Counted from the first letter of the stretch, positions 1 to 8,381 are shown. The stretch: DNA of 19,910 nt from Clostridium sp. CAG:413 (GCA_000431775.1 FR888173.1:5705-25614), one strand, 5' to 3'. Made by a program: numbers and translations. The notes: generated by a model from the letters alone, not told the origin.

Positions 1-759
1 CGCCCCACCCTCGGCAGCTATCGCCGCAGCAGCCTCAACGCTGCTCTGCACGCTCGTATCATAGGTCATTTTGCCGAGCAACTCTCTGAAAGCCTCGGGT
101 GCGGGCACGGGCGTGACGGTATTCTCACTCGCCTGCCCGAGCAGCACTATCGCCTTGACGGGTGCGCTCTCATCAAGAGCAATGCCCGACGAGCCGCAGA
201 ATGCCGAGCCGTAAGCGCGCACCCCGCCGCCCTCAAGCCTTATCACGGCTCTGTCGCCGTTGACGGTGAGCGCGCCGCGGTATTTGCTCCAAAGCGCCGC
301 CTGAGTGGATTTGCCCGCCTGCTTGTTGCCCGCAAAGAGTATCCCCTCCCCGCCGACGGTTATAAACGACGAATGGAGAAAAGCGGCTTTCACCTCGAGC
401 AGCCTGTCGGGGATATCAAGTGCGTCTATTATCATTGAATCCCAAAGCCCGCCGCAGTGATCAATATAAAGCTCCTCCGTATCACCGCGAACAAGGCAGG
501 CATAATCCCTGTAGCCGCCCTCGGCGGGGTCAAAGAACGCCGTGTAATAATACTCCCTGCCGCCGTGCTTCACGCGACGGTATCTGCCGTTTCGCTTTCC
601 TTCGCCGACCTGCGGCAGCGGCGAGCGGCGCACCGTGATATGACCGTGTGCCTCGGCTTCATCGGTCAGGAAGCGTTCAAAATTCGCATTGCCCGATATT
701 CGCTCCTCGCTCTCGACGCAAAGGGCAAGCCCGGGGAATTTATAAGTTCTCTTATACAT
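1..759 (-). CDS. HprK-like P-loop kinase, C-terminus cut by window edge
   Basis: The reading frame is open from an ATG at 759 to the left edge, giving 253 residues with no stop, so the C-terminus lies outside the window. A Walker A motif, AGNKQAGKST, sits at residues 143-152. It is followed by a VNGDR segment (166-170) and a CGSSGIALDES segment (188-198). This pattern matches the HPr kinase/PEP-carboxykinase-like P-loop proteins found beside RiPP precursors (ThcoK and ScmC-like families), rather than the true carbon-catabolite HprK, whose P-loop is usually GxSGxGKS. The ATG lies inside the last codons of the upstream gene (8-nt overlap), so the two are probably translationally coupled. In that family the kinase is thought to phosphorylate a peptide or small protein. 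Here the nearby 75-residue peptide is the obvious candidate substrate, but that is inference. The first 130 residues have no recognised motif. Confidence 0.75.
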   Translation of the reverse strand, partial: MYKRTYKFPGLALCVESEERISGNANFERFLTDEAEAHGHITVRRSPLPQVGEGKRNGRYRRVKHGGREYYYTAFFDPAEGGYRDYACLVRGDTEELYIDHCGGLWDSMIIDALDIPDRLLEVKAAFLHSSFITVGGEGILFAGNKQAGKSTQAALWSKYRGALTVNGDRAVIRLEGGGVRAYGSAFCGSSGIALDESAPVKAIVLLGQASENTVTPVPAPEAFRELLGKMTYDTSVQSSVEAAAAIAAEGGA

Positions 760-1543
760 AGGTGATATACAGTATCTTAGATCCGCCGTCAAAATGCGGC
801 GGGGCGGTCTTGGCAAGCTTGCCCGACGGCATATCGCCGAGCTTTATGCGGTAGGTTATGCCGCCGAAAAGTCCGTTTGAATCGGTCGATTTATAATAAA
901 CATAGACGTTGCCGACCTGCTTGCCCGAGACATTCTTAACGCCGAGCACTCCAGCCGAAGCGGACAGCTCAAAGATATCCGAATGAAGAGAAGGGGTATC
1001 GGTGAACTCGAGGCTTTTGATCGCGGTGACATTTGAAATGAGCAGATCGGCGTTATACGGAACGGCCTCCTTTGAGAGCACGGTCATCTCCGCGCCGGGC
1101 AGGAGCGCCGTCACGTCAAAGACAATGTCGCCGCCGTCTGTCGCAAAGCTGAGGCTGAGCAGTTGATATGCCCTTGAGGAATTATTTCTGACTCTCACGG
1201 CAGCAATGCCGCTGACCTGCCTGCCGCTGCCGTCCTCAACGAAGCTGCCGGAATATGAGAACATATCGCTGACCTCAACGCCGCCGACAGTATGGGGAAA
1301 ATCGCTTTTTGCCGTGTATTCGCCGCTCATCTCCGCCTTGGTCGGAGCAGTGCCTGCCTCGGAGGGGTCGACCTCGGTCAGCTCGGCGCTTAGACCCTCA
1401 CGCAGATTCAGCGTGGTGCCCTCGGGGATATACACTGTCTTTTTCGGCTTGAAAACGCCCGTTTTGAAGAGTATCACCGTCAAAACAGCCGCTGCTGCGA
1501 CCGCCGCCGCGGCGATCGCTATGATTTTTTTCTTCATAAGCAT
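752..1543 (-). CDS. Membrane-anchored extracytoplasmic protein of unknown function
   Basis: I do not recognise the family. The 263-residue product begins with lysines and one hydrophobic, alanine-rich segment (about residues 6-27, ending VLTVILF) without a lipobox cysteine. It is therefore probably a single-pass membrane anchor with a roughly 230-residue outer domain. The outer part looks beta-rich, for example VRVRNNSSRAYQLLSLSF near residues 117-134 and GNVYVYYKSTDSNG near 212-225, and it has no cysteine. A second start two codons in (ATG at 1537, giving MKKKII) has a slightly better AGGA site and is equally likely. The gene lies between the small peptide and the HprK-like kinase, overlaps the kinase start by 8 nt and follows a strong stem-loop. 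It probably belongs to the same functional unit, perhaps as a surface partner or receptor of the peptide. That role is a guess from context only. Confidence 0.7.
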   Translation of the reverse strand: MLMKKKIIAIAAAAVAAAAVLTVILFKTGVFKPKKTVYIPEGTTLNLREGLSAELTEVDPSEAGTAPTKAEMSGEYTAKSDFPHTVGGVEVSDMFSYSGSFVEDGSGRQVSGIAAVRVRNNSSRAYQLLSLSFATDGGDIVFDVTALLPGAEMTVLSKEAVPYNADLLISNVTAIKSLEFTDTPSLHSDIFELSASAGVLGVKNVSGKQVGNVYVYYKSTDSNGLFGGITYRIKLGDMPSGKLAKTAPPHFDGGSKILYITYV

Positions 1544-1564
1544 CCTGAACTTTCATTAAAGCTC

Positions 1565-1601
1565 GTGCCGAAAGCCGCCGATATGTGGCAGCCTTCGGCA
1601 C
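1565..1601 (-). promoter_or_regulatory. Intercistronic 15-bp stem-loop after the small peptide gene
   Basis: Read on the minus strand, arm GTGCCGAAGGCTGCC and arm GGCGGCTTTCGGCAC pair over 15 bp with two G-U wobbles around a 7-nt loop. The hairpin starts 7 nt after the peptide stop codon. It is followed by GAGCTTTAATG rather than a proper U-tract. It is more likely a partial terminator or an mRNA 3'-end stabiliser that lowers expression of the two downstream genes relative to the peptide than a full stop. Confidence 0.7.
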
Positions 1602-1608
1602 AATATCA

Positions 1609-1836
1609 TTATGAGCTGAAAACGTTATTGTCCTCAACAGGGACATGGTAGCAGAGCTGCTCCGCCGGCTCCATATCACAGGCGTCGGTCAGCAGAGTTG
1701 TCTCGCCCCACTCCTTGACCACGACGGGGCAAATATTCTCGGCGCTCTTGGCGAGCATCTCACAGCTTGAAGCGATTCCCGTGGAGATGGCTAAGCTCTG
1801 AAAGCTGATAATGGGTTTTGAATACAACTTACTCAT
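1609..1836 (-). CDS. Small four-cysteine peptide, candidate RiPP precursor
   Basis: This encodes 75 residues. The ATG at 1836 is preferred over an in-frame ATG at 1851 because GGAGG lies 8 nt before it, and because it forms an ATGA overlap with the stop of the giant upstream gene. The N-terminal part contains KPIISFQSLAISTGIASSC, which could serve as a leader with an FxxLxxST-type recognition stretch. Cysteines are at residues 25, 36, 53 and 62. The C-terminus reads LCYHVPVEDNNVFSS. There is no signal peptide or membrane segment. The arrangement (small Ser/Cys-rich peptide, membrane protein, HprK-like kinase) resembles phosphorylated or otherwise modified ribosomal peptides. No radical-SAM maturase, PqqD domain, protease or transporter is visible in the window, so RiPP status is an inference. 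It could also be a small accessory protein to the giant surface protein. Confidence 0.75.
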   Translation of the reverse strand: MSKLYSKPIISFQSLAISTGIASSCEMLAKSAENICPVVVKEWGETTLLTDACDMEPAEQLCYHVPVEDNNVFSS

Positions 1837-4800
1837 AATACAATCCTCCATCCCATCAGTTTCTTAATGAAAGAGACTGCCTTACGGATTATCATCCTGA
1901 AGAATGAAATAACTGCGCTCTGAGGGGCTGCCGCCACGGTTATCTCCTCCGTAGCTATCGGCTCACTCACCCTGCCCTTGGAATCGGTGACGACTATCTC
2001 ATGGCTGCCCGAATCCGTCTCGTCAACTACATAGGCATAGACCCATGTCTTGCTGCCGTCCTCATTGACGGTGCAGTTTGTGACCGCTTTGCCGTCAACG
2101 GTGAGCGAAACGATATCCGCAGGGGTATTTATAGTGAGCCTTGCGGTGTCGCCCGTCTTTAGAGCGGTGCGCTCCCATTCGGAGGTGACTCCCGCGGAAT
2201 CAGCCGTAGTCATGACCCTGCTTATCGCCTTGACTGCCGCCGCATACGCTCTGTTATCGACCGTCACATAGTCCGCCGTCTTGGTCGAGGACGCAGTCCT
2301 TGAGGTGAATTTGTAATTTGTAAGCGAAAGCACGGTATCGGAATCGTTTACGATAACTATCGCACCGTTTGCCGAGTATTCGCCGTTGGTGGTATCAAGC
2401 ACAAGGAGCGAAGAAATATCATAGTATTTCTCTGCCGCGCCCGAGACGGTGAACGTCTTGATGCTGCCGCTTGCATTGAGCACCTTGACCGTCGCCGTGC
2501 TGCTCGAGGCGCCCGGCTTTGCGACCTTCATGCCTATCTGGAACGAAGCCGCAGAAACGGTCGGGATAAAGGCAACCGCCTGATTCTCATAGAGATAAAG
2601 CTCGTTATTGGGGCCTGCCTTGCTGAATTTTGCAACGGAGTCGGCGTAGCTTGCGCCGCTGAGAGCCGAGATGCCGTCAATGAACATCGTGCCCGCAACG
2701 GCATTGCCGTCCACGGTGGCGGTACCGAAGTCATTCGCCGAGATAACGGTATCCCTGACCTCTATGAAGCGGGCGTTATTCTCGCGGTCGGCGTTGTAAG
2801 CCCTCTCGATAACGCCGCTGACGGTCTTGCCCGCCGGGTCGTAAATACGAACGCCGTCGATATAGATCTTGTAGCTGTCGTCGCCTGTCTTATCGAATAC
2901 CTTGGCGTATTTCGGGGTCACTGTGACCTTATAAGTGCCGTAATCGAGGGTGGAATTGCCGACGGGGACGCTGACAACGGGGATCTGATAGAGCCCGCTC
3001 TCCTCGCCGTCGGAAACAAGCCAGCCGTATGCAAGCGCCGCACCGTTCTTCTGCTTATCGGAGTAAACTATGCCGTTGACAACGACTATGGTCTCATCCT
3101 CGTCAATATCTACCGTGGAGCCCGCCTTATACTCGCTCTCATAGAGCGGGGCGTTGTTGACGGCAGCGCCGTTAACGGTGCTCGTCGGGCTGATGGTGGC
3201 GGTCGGGGTCACGGCCGCGGCGTCAAGATAGAGCTGACCGTAGGAATAGCCGTAATAGGTATTGACTATGTAGGTCTTGTTGAAGGAATTATCAAGCCCC
3301 TCGACCTTGACAAGGACTGCACCTGTCTTGTTGCTCGTGACGCTGAATAGATCGAAGCCGCTGCCGCAGAAGGTGAAGCTCGCGGTCGGCTCCTTGCCTA
3401 TCGAGCCTGCATCAAGAGTTGTGACCCTTGCTCTGTCGAGCGAATAGGTCTCGCTGCTGTCGTTATAAGCGGGATCGTAGCCGTAGACATTGTCTGCGTC
3501 GAAGCCCGCAACAGATGAAATTCCGGGACGATCCTCCGACTGATAAGCCTCCCTGCCGCTGCCGACGGTCTGCCAAGCATAGCCGTCGCCGTCGACGAAG
3601 TCGATGAAGCTCTCCTCATAGAAGATATTTGCCGCGGGGATAACGGTTATCCTGCTGTAGTAACGGAAGCCGTCGAGAATGACCTCGTAGTAGAATACCT
3701 CCTCCGCCGACATCTGCATATCGGTCGGGGTGTAGATGACCGCCCTGCCGTCCTGCGGGTCAATGGCAGCCGTGCCGTGGGCAAGGGTTATCGTCTGTTC
3801 CTCGGAGGCGAACTGAGACTCCTCATAGGCGGTGCTGTTGAGAGCGCCGCCGAAGGTCGCCGAGATCGCATTGACAGGGGTACCGTTAAGGATAATCTTG
3901 TCATTTGCGATCGGGTGGATCTTGACGGGCAGACCGTAGTCGACAACGACCGTGTCGGGCGAAAGCCCCTCGGTGGTGTAAACGCCGAACGCGAAGTGAG
4001 TGTTGTAATAGTCGCTTACATTGGGGGCGGTGCCGTTCTGATTGAAGTGGTAGTCGCTCTCGTAATAATAGGTGGTAACTGCGCTTGCGGTATCGGAGAT
4101 AACGACCGCATTCGTGCCCGTCGTGCCGCTCGAGACCGTAACGGTTGCGGAGGCGGCGGGGTTAAAGAGCGTGTAGTTGTCGGGCACGTCGCTCAGCGGG
4201 GCGAGGGTGTAGCTCTCGTTATACTCCGAGGTGTTCAGGCGGATAAGGTAGCTGAGCCTCTCGCCTATCATCACTCTGTTCTCAAACGGAACGACCGTGC
4301 CGGCTCTGTTGACCGGCTGACCTGCGGCGTTGACGAGGTAGAATTCATAGTTGACCACGGCACCCTGCCACGGGAGCACGGGCGAAACGGTCTCTTTGTA
4401 TGCGTCGTTGCCGAGGTAGTTCTTATAATAAAGTATTGCACTGGTGTTGGTCGGGTATGCGCCCGGATCCCTCTTGCCCTCCATAGTGCCGGTAAGGTAG
4501 ACATAATAGCTCAAGGCAAATTCCTTCTCGGCAATGATGCCTATCTTCCAATAGAAGGTCTCGGGGGCGAGCGAACGCTCCGCCGCACCGTCGCCGTCGG
4601 CGTCTATCATGACCGCCGCGGAGTTGGTGTTATAGAAGAAAGTCCTGGCGTTTATAACGCCGTCAACAAGGATATTCGTTGCGCCCGAATCTATGAGATC
4701 GGAGAAAGCCTGAGTGCCATCGGCGCTGAAGGTGACGGTCTCGAGGGTCTCGGCTACGCCCGTGCGGGTGCCGACATCGTTGATATCGGTGATAACGCCG

Positions 4801-7800
4801 TTCGTGAGGTCGGCATTGGTGTAGAGCGTGTAGCTCTTGACCTCAATCTTCGGAGCCTCCGCAAGGGTGAAGGTCTGGCCGTTCTTGACATAGGTCGAGG
4901 CTCTTTGCAGGTCGTATTCGCTGCCCATACGGTCAACGAAATACGCCTCGGTCGCCGCCTGCTTGATATCGTCTCTTATCGCTGCAAATGCAGAATCGAG
5001 CTGGGCTGCGTCATCGGCGAAATAGCAGTATTTCTCATCGCTTGCGATATTCCTGATAACATACTGCATGGATTCGACGGTTACGGCGCTGTCGACCGCA
5101 AGGCAGAAGCCTATCGAATACATCTTTGCGCCGAGGCCGGGCACCTGAGCCATATACTGCTGGCCGTTGTAGGAGGCGCTTGAGTCATTCTTGATAACGG
5201 TGAAGGTCTGTGTCGGGTCGCCCTTGATGGCGTCCGCCATTCTGTGGCTGTTGCCCGGGCCGTTATAGAAGTATGCGTGCGAGCTGGTCGTGGGCACGTC
5301 GTTTACGGTGGCGTAGGTGCCCTGCAGCCAGTTATTCCAATTCGCGCTCGTTGACTGAGAGCTGAAGTAGTTGTAGGAGAACGGCGCACCGTCGGACATG
5401 AAGATGACATATATGTCTCTGTCCTCCTGATTCGCCTTGTTTGCCGCCTGTTTCGCTTCGACAAGCGAATAGACCGTGTCAAACGCATAGTCATAATTCG
5501 TGCCGCTCGCCGTGGCGATGGTCGAGGTGTCAAACGAAGCTATCGACTCGATGGGCACAAAAGCATTTGCATTTATTGCGCCCGAGCCGGTGTAGACCTG
5601 AGCGTTGTTGCTGTTGGTCCTGATGGTCGCGTCGGTGAGGTGGTCGTTGCTGTCAAGCAGCGGCTTGCCGGACATAACATAGCCGTTGAAATCCGCAATG
5701 GCAATGTCGATATCCTGAACTATGCCCGCCTCATTCGGCTGATTGAAGCTCGTTATAAGGTTGCCGACCGAGTCGCGCAGCACCCCTATCCTTGTCTTGG
5801 TGACGGTGTTGCCGCTTGAGTCGGTGGTGGTGACCTCGTCATTCATTGACGAGGAGGTATCGAGCATGAGCACCACGTCGATACCCTGGTTCATCGGAAC
5901 GCCCGTTGCGGTAAGCTCTATCTTGGCAACGCCGCTGTTTTGGAATTCGGGTGCGGAAGCGGATTTGCCGACTCTGACGGAGCCCGCCTCGGGGTAATCG
6001 GGGTAATCATCCTTGGGAATAACATGGAGAGTGAAATCGGGTAGCCAATTGTCTCTGTAATATACCGCAAGACCTGCATAATCGCCCTGAGCAGAGGTAT
6101 ACTGCACGGCGTTGAAGTGGCCGGTGAGATCGAGGAGCATACCGACGGTTACGGGAATGGTTTCGGTCGTCGCGTCCTCATAGGTGACAAGGAGGTTTGC
6201 GCCGGTTTTGACCGATTTGCCCGCGCCGACATACACGGTGCCCTCGTTGGTGTCAAGGGTTATAGAGGTTATCTTCTTGTTGGTGACGGGTGTTTCGCCG
6301 CCGGAGGAGGAAACCGTCTTTTTGTAGAAATAAACCGTTGAGCCGCCGTTGTAGCCGCTGTAGGTATAGTTGCTTCTGAGGTTGAGGCCGTATGTAGAGC
6401 CGCTGAGCAGAAGCTGATTATTGGTGTAGGTGTAGGCAACGCCCGAGCTTGAGAAGGTCACGGCAGAGCTGCTGCTTTCAGGAACCTTGAGATATTTGCC
6501 GGCGTTTGCGCCGCTCGTCGCCTTAAAGGACGAGGTGGCTGCGTCATAGACCCATTCGCAGGCCGTTACTTCGGTCGAGCCCTCGATAACGTCGCCGTTC
6601 GCGGTGACCGCAACGCCCGCAAGCCTTGTTGAAGTATAGCCCGAAACAGTAGTATACTCATTGGAGCAGGCGTACATAGTGTTGTCACGGGTGGAGACTA
6701 TCACATAGGTCTCGCCGTCCTCAAGATCGGCAAGCGACGAGGCATTGACCTTGGTGTAGCTGACGGTACCTGCGCCGCCCTCGGGCGCACGGTAGAGGTA
6801 GAACGAAGCGGGGTTATTTTTATAGCCGTTGATAAGGCTGCGGACTTCGTTCTTATTGAAGTAAACGGTGGTGCCGCTTACGGTGGTGGAGAATGTATAA
6901 GCATTTGCCGAGCCGCCGACGGTGAACACATTGCCGCTCGTGCCGAATTTTGCGTCATAGCTGCTGGAGGAGCTTGCATTGCGGCTCATTGTGATATATC
7001 CGTCGTCCGTGCCTATCTTCCAGCCCGAGCCGGAGGCGGTGAAGGTCCATTCGTTCGCCGCGTAGTCGCCCGTGATGGTATCATCCATCGAGATGCCACC
7101 CGTGCTCGTAGCCTTGAAGCCAACGCGGTCGGTTGTGCCTGCGTCAACGGGCTGCATGAATTCGCTGCCGTTATAGATGAGCAGGTATTTTTTGCCGTCC
7201 ACGATATCGTCGGCCGAAGTAACTCTCGTATAAGCCGTGGAGGAGGAGGCGCCGCCGCCCGTGCTGCCGGTGCTCTCGGGTATGACGTGCTCTATCTCGT
7301 GAGTCTTTGTCACGTCGCCCGTAACTGCCCATGACTGCGGGCTTGCGGTGACGGAGGTGTCGGGCGAATAGCCGCTCTCATTCTTATAGCTGTTGGTGAC
7401 GCCCTTGCTCTTTAGGTTATGGATGCCGCTCTGTGAAACTCTTTTGATCTCAATATTTTCGTTATCGAATTGGAATACGGTCATTGTGAGAGTATCATCC
7501 GCACCGTTGTGGTTATCGTAGTAGCCGACAAAGCCGGCGTTCATATAGGTAAACGCAAGAGTTTCCGTCCTGAATACGGTTCTGCTGTTTTGTGCAATGT
7601 TGATGCTGTCACCCTTGGTCAGGTAGACCGAAGCGCCTCCGAGATAATCATCCCAGCCGTTTGAATGGTCGTGACCGTAGAGGAAGACGATATTGAGGCC
7701 GTTGCCGCCTGCGTCATTGAGCACGTTGAATATATAATTTGCGTGCTGCTTGTCGCCGTCGTTCCTTGTCCTCATCGAGTAATGAAGCGGCAGATGGGAG

Positions 7801-8381
7801 ATAACGAAAATCGGGGCCTTGAAGCCGACAGCCAGCTTGTGGTTGAGGTAGTTGCGCAGATTCTCTGCCGTGCGCTTAATGGTGGCTTCGTCGTTGTTAT
7901 ACCACATATAGTCGTCCTCGTTGATAACGAAAACGCCGTATTTGCCGCTCGAAGGGTCATTGTCTCCGCTCTTGGCAAGGCCCGCTGCGCCCGCCTCGTC
8001 GTGGTTGCCCTGGCAGAACGCCGAATTATCGTCATTGCAGTCGATAATGCCGGTGACCGCGCTTTTGAGCGAGGCAATGCCTGCCGCCGCCTGATTATAG
8101 CCGTAGCTGTAGTCGCCGCAGCAAAGGAATCCGTCCGCCGCAGTGACACCTGCAGCAGCCTTGAGCTGAGCAACGACGCTCTGCACGAAGGTCTTGCCGG
8201 CATCATTGCCGCTCGGGTTCTGATAGTCCGAGCACGCAACGACCGTGGTAAGCTCCCCTGCGGCCGAGGCTTTTAGTTTGGCTGCGCCGACAGACCCCAA
8301 GAGTGCAAATGTTGACACTATCATCAACAGACTTAGGAGAACTGCGACGAAGCGCTGTGAATTTTTCACTGCTTTTTTCAT
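1833..8381 (-). CDS. Giant secreted phosphoesterase / vWA-domain surface protein
   Basis: This 2182-residue protein starts with a Sec signal peptide (about residues 1-41, ending ASA-A). A calcineurin-like metallophosphoesterase domain covers about 45-320. Its motifs are CGDYSYG (88-94), GNHDE (125-129), SHLPLH (195-200) and GHDHSNG (236-242). The usual first DxH motif reads SDYQ (51-54), so one metal ligand is altered. Two related beta-rich modules follow (about 384-532 and 542-688), then a Big_3-like Ig domain (703-790). A vWA domain (about 832-1145) carries an intact MIDAS DTSSS at 841-845 and SDGAP at 996-1000. The second half is beta-rich with no named domain. The protein ends in a basic, aromatic helix, SFFRMIIRKAVSFIKKLMGW, and has no LPXTG motif. 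A GGGGAG site lies 5 nt before the ATG. The protein is probably surface-located, with adhesion or ligand binding as the likely role. Its stop overlaps the small peptide start by ATGA, so the two are coupled. Confidence 0.88.
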   Translation of the reverse strand: MKKAVKNSQRFVAVLLSLLMIVSTFALLGSVGAAKLKASAAGELTTVVACSDYQNPSGNDAGKTFVQSVVAQLKAAAGVTAADGFLCCGDYSYGYNQAAAGIASLKSAVTGIIDCNDDNSAFCQGNHDEAGAAGLAKSGDNDPSSGKYGVFVINEDDYMWYNNDEATIKRTAENLRNYLNHKLAVGFKAPIFVISHLPLHYSMRTRNDGDKQHANYIFNVLNDAGGNGLNIVFLYGHDHSNGWDDYLGGASVYLTKGDSINIAQNSRTVFRTETLAFTYMNAGFVGYYDNHNGADDTLTMTVFQFDNENIEIKRVSQSGIHNLKSKGVTNSYKNESGYSPDTSVTASPQSWAVTGDVTKTHEIEHVIPESTGSTGGGASSSTAYTRVTSADDIVDGKKYLLIYNGSEFMQPVDAGTTDRVGFKATSTGGISMDDTITGDYAANEWTFTASGSGWKIGTDDGYITMSRNASSSSSYDAKFGTSGNVFTVGGSANAYTFSTTVSGTTVYFNKNEVRSLINGYKNNPASFYLYRAPEGGAGTVSYTKVNASSLADLEDGETYVIVSTRDNTMYACSNEYTTVSGYTSTRLAGVAVTANGDVIEGSTEVTACEWVYDAATSSFKATSGANAGKYLKVPESSSSAVTFSSSGVAYTYTNNQLLLSGSTYGLNLRSNYTYSGYNGGSTVYFYKKTVSSSGGETPVTNKKITSITLDTNEGTVYVGAGKSVKTGANLLVTYEDATTETIPVTVGMLLDLTGHFNAVQYTSAQGDYAGLAVYYRDNWLPDFTLHVIPKDDYPDYPEAGSVRVGKSASAPEFQNSGVAKIELTATGVPMNQGIDVVLMLDTSSSMNDEVTTTDSSGNTVTKTRIGVLRDSVGNLITSFNQPNEAGIVQDIDIAIADFNGYVMSGKPLLDSNDHLTDATIRTNSNNAQVYTGSGAINANAFVPIESIASFDTSTIATASGTNYDYAFDTVYSLVEAKQAANKANQEDRDIYVIFMSDGAPFSYNYFSSQSTSANWNNWLQGTYATVNDVPTTSSHAYFYNGPGNSHRMADAIKGDPTQTFTVIKNDSSASYNGQQYMAQVPGLGAKMYSIGFCLAVDSAVTVESMQYVIRNIASDEKYCYFADDAAQLDSAFAAIRDDIKQAATEAYFVDRMGSEYDLQRASTYVKNGQTFTLAEAPKIEVKSYTLYTNADLTNGVITDINDVGTRTGVAETLETVTFSADGTQAFSDLIDSGATNILVDGVINARTFFYNTNSAAVMIDADGDGAAERSLAPETFYWKIGIIAEKEFALSYYVYLTGTMEGKRDPGAYPTNTSAILYYKNYLGNDAYKETVSPVLPWQGAVVNYEFYLVNAAGQPVNRAGTVVPFENRVMIGERLSYLIRLNTSEYNESYTLAPLSDVPDNYTLFNPAASATVTVSSGTTGTNAVVISDTASAVTTYYYESDYHFNQNGTAPNVSDYYNTHFAFGVYTTEGLSPDTVVVDYGLPVKIHPIANDKIILNGTPVNAISATFGGALNSTAYEESQFASEEQTITLAHGTAAIDPQDGRAVIYTPTDMQMSAEEVFYYEVILDGFRYYSRITVIPAANIFYEESFIDFVDGDGYAWQTVGSGREAYQSEDRPGISSVAGFDADNVYGYDPAYNDSSETYSLDRARVTTLDAGSIGKEPTASFTFCGSGFDLFSVTSNKTGAVLVKVEGLDNSFNKTYIVNTYYGYSYGQLYLDAAAVTPTATISPTSTVNGAAVNNAPLYESEYKAGSTVDIDEDETIVVVNGIVYSDKQKNGAALAYGWLVSDGEESGLYQIPVVSVPVGNSTLDYGTYKVTVTPKYAKVFDKTGDDSYKIYIDGVRIYDPAGKTVSGVIERAYNADRENNARFIEVRDTVISANDFGTATVDGNAVAGTMFIDGISALSGASYADSVAKFSKAGPNNELYLYENQAVAFIPTVSAASFQIGMKVAKPGASSSTATVKVLNASGSIKTFTVSGAAEKYYDISSLLVLDTTNGEYSANGAIVIVNDSDTVLSLTNYKFTSRTASSTKTADYVTVDNRAYAAAVKAISRVMTTADSAGVTSEWERTALKTGDTARLTINTPADIVSLTVDGKAVTNCTVNEDGSKTWVYAYVVDETDSGSHEIVVTDSKGRVSEPIATEEITVAAAPQSAVISFFRMIIRKAVSFIKKLMGWRIVL

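Noticed and set aside
1837..1851. Five-residue longer start (ATG at 1851) for the small peptide
   Set aside because: The GGAGG site lies inside that extension, at proper distance from the ATG at 1836 only.
3777..5183. A 468-codon open frame on the plus strand inside the giant gene
   Set aside because: It lies wholly antisense to a frame with clear vWA and surface-protein features, has low-complexity Gly/Val/Arg content with no recognisable domain, and has no convincing ribosome binding site.
7665..8276. Plus-strand open frame opposite the phosphoesterase domain
   Set aside because: It is the antisense reflection of the GC-biased codons in the real gene. The opposite strand carries all phosphoesterase motifs and a signal peptide.
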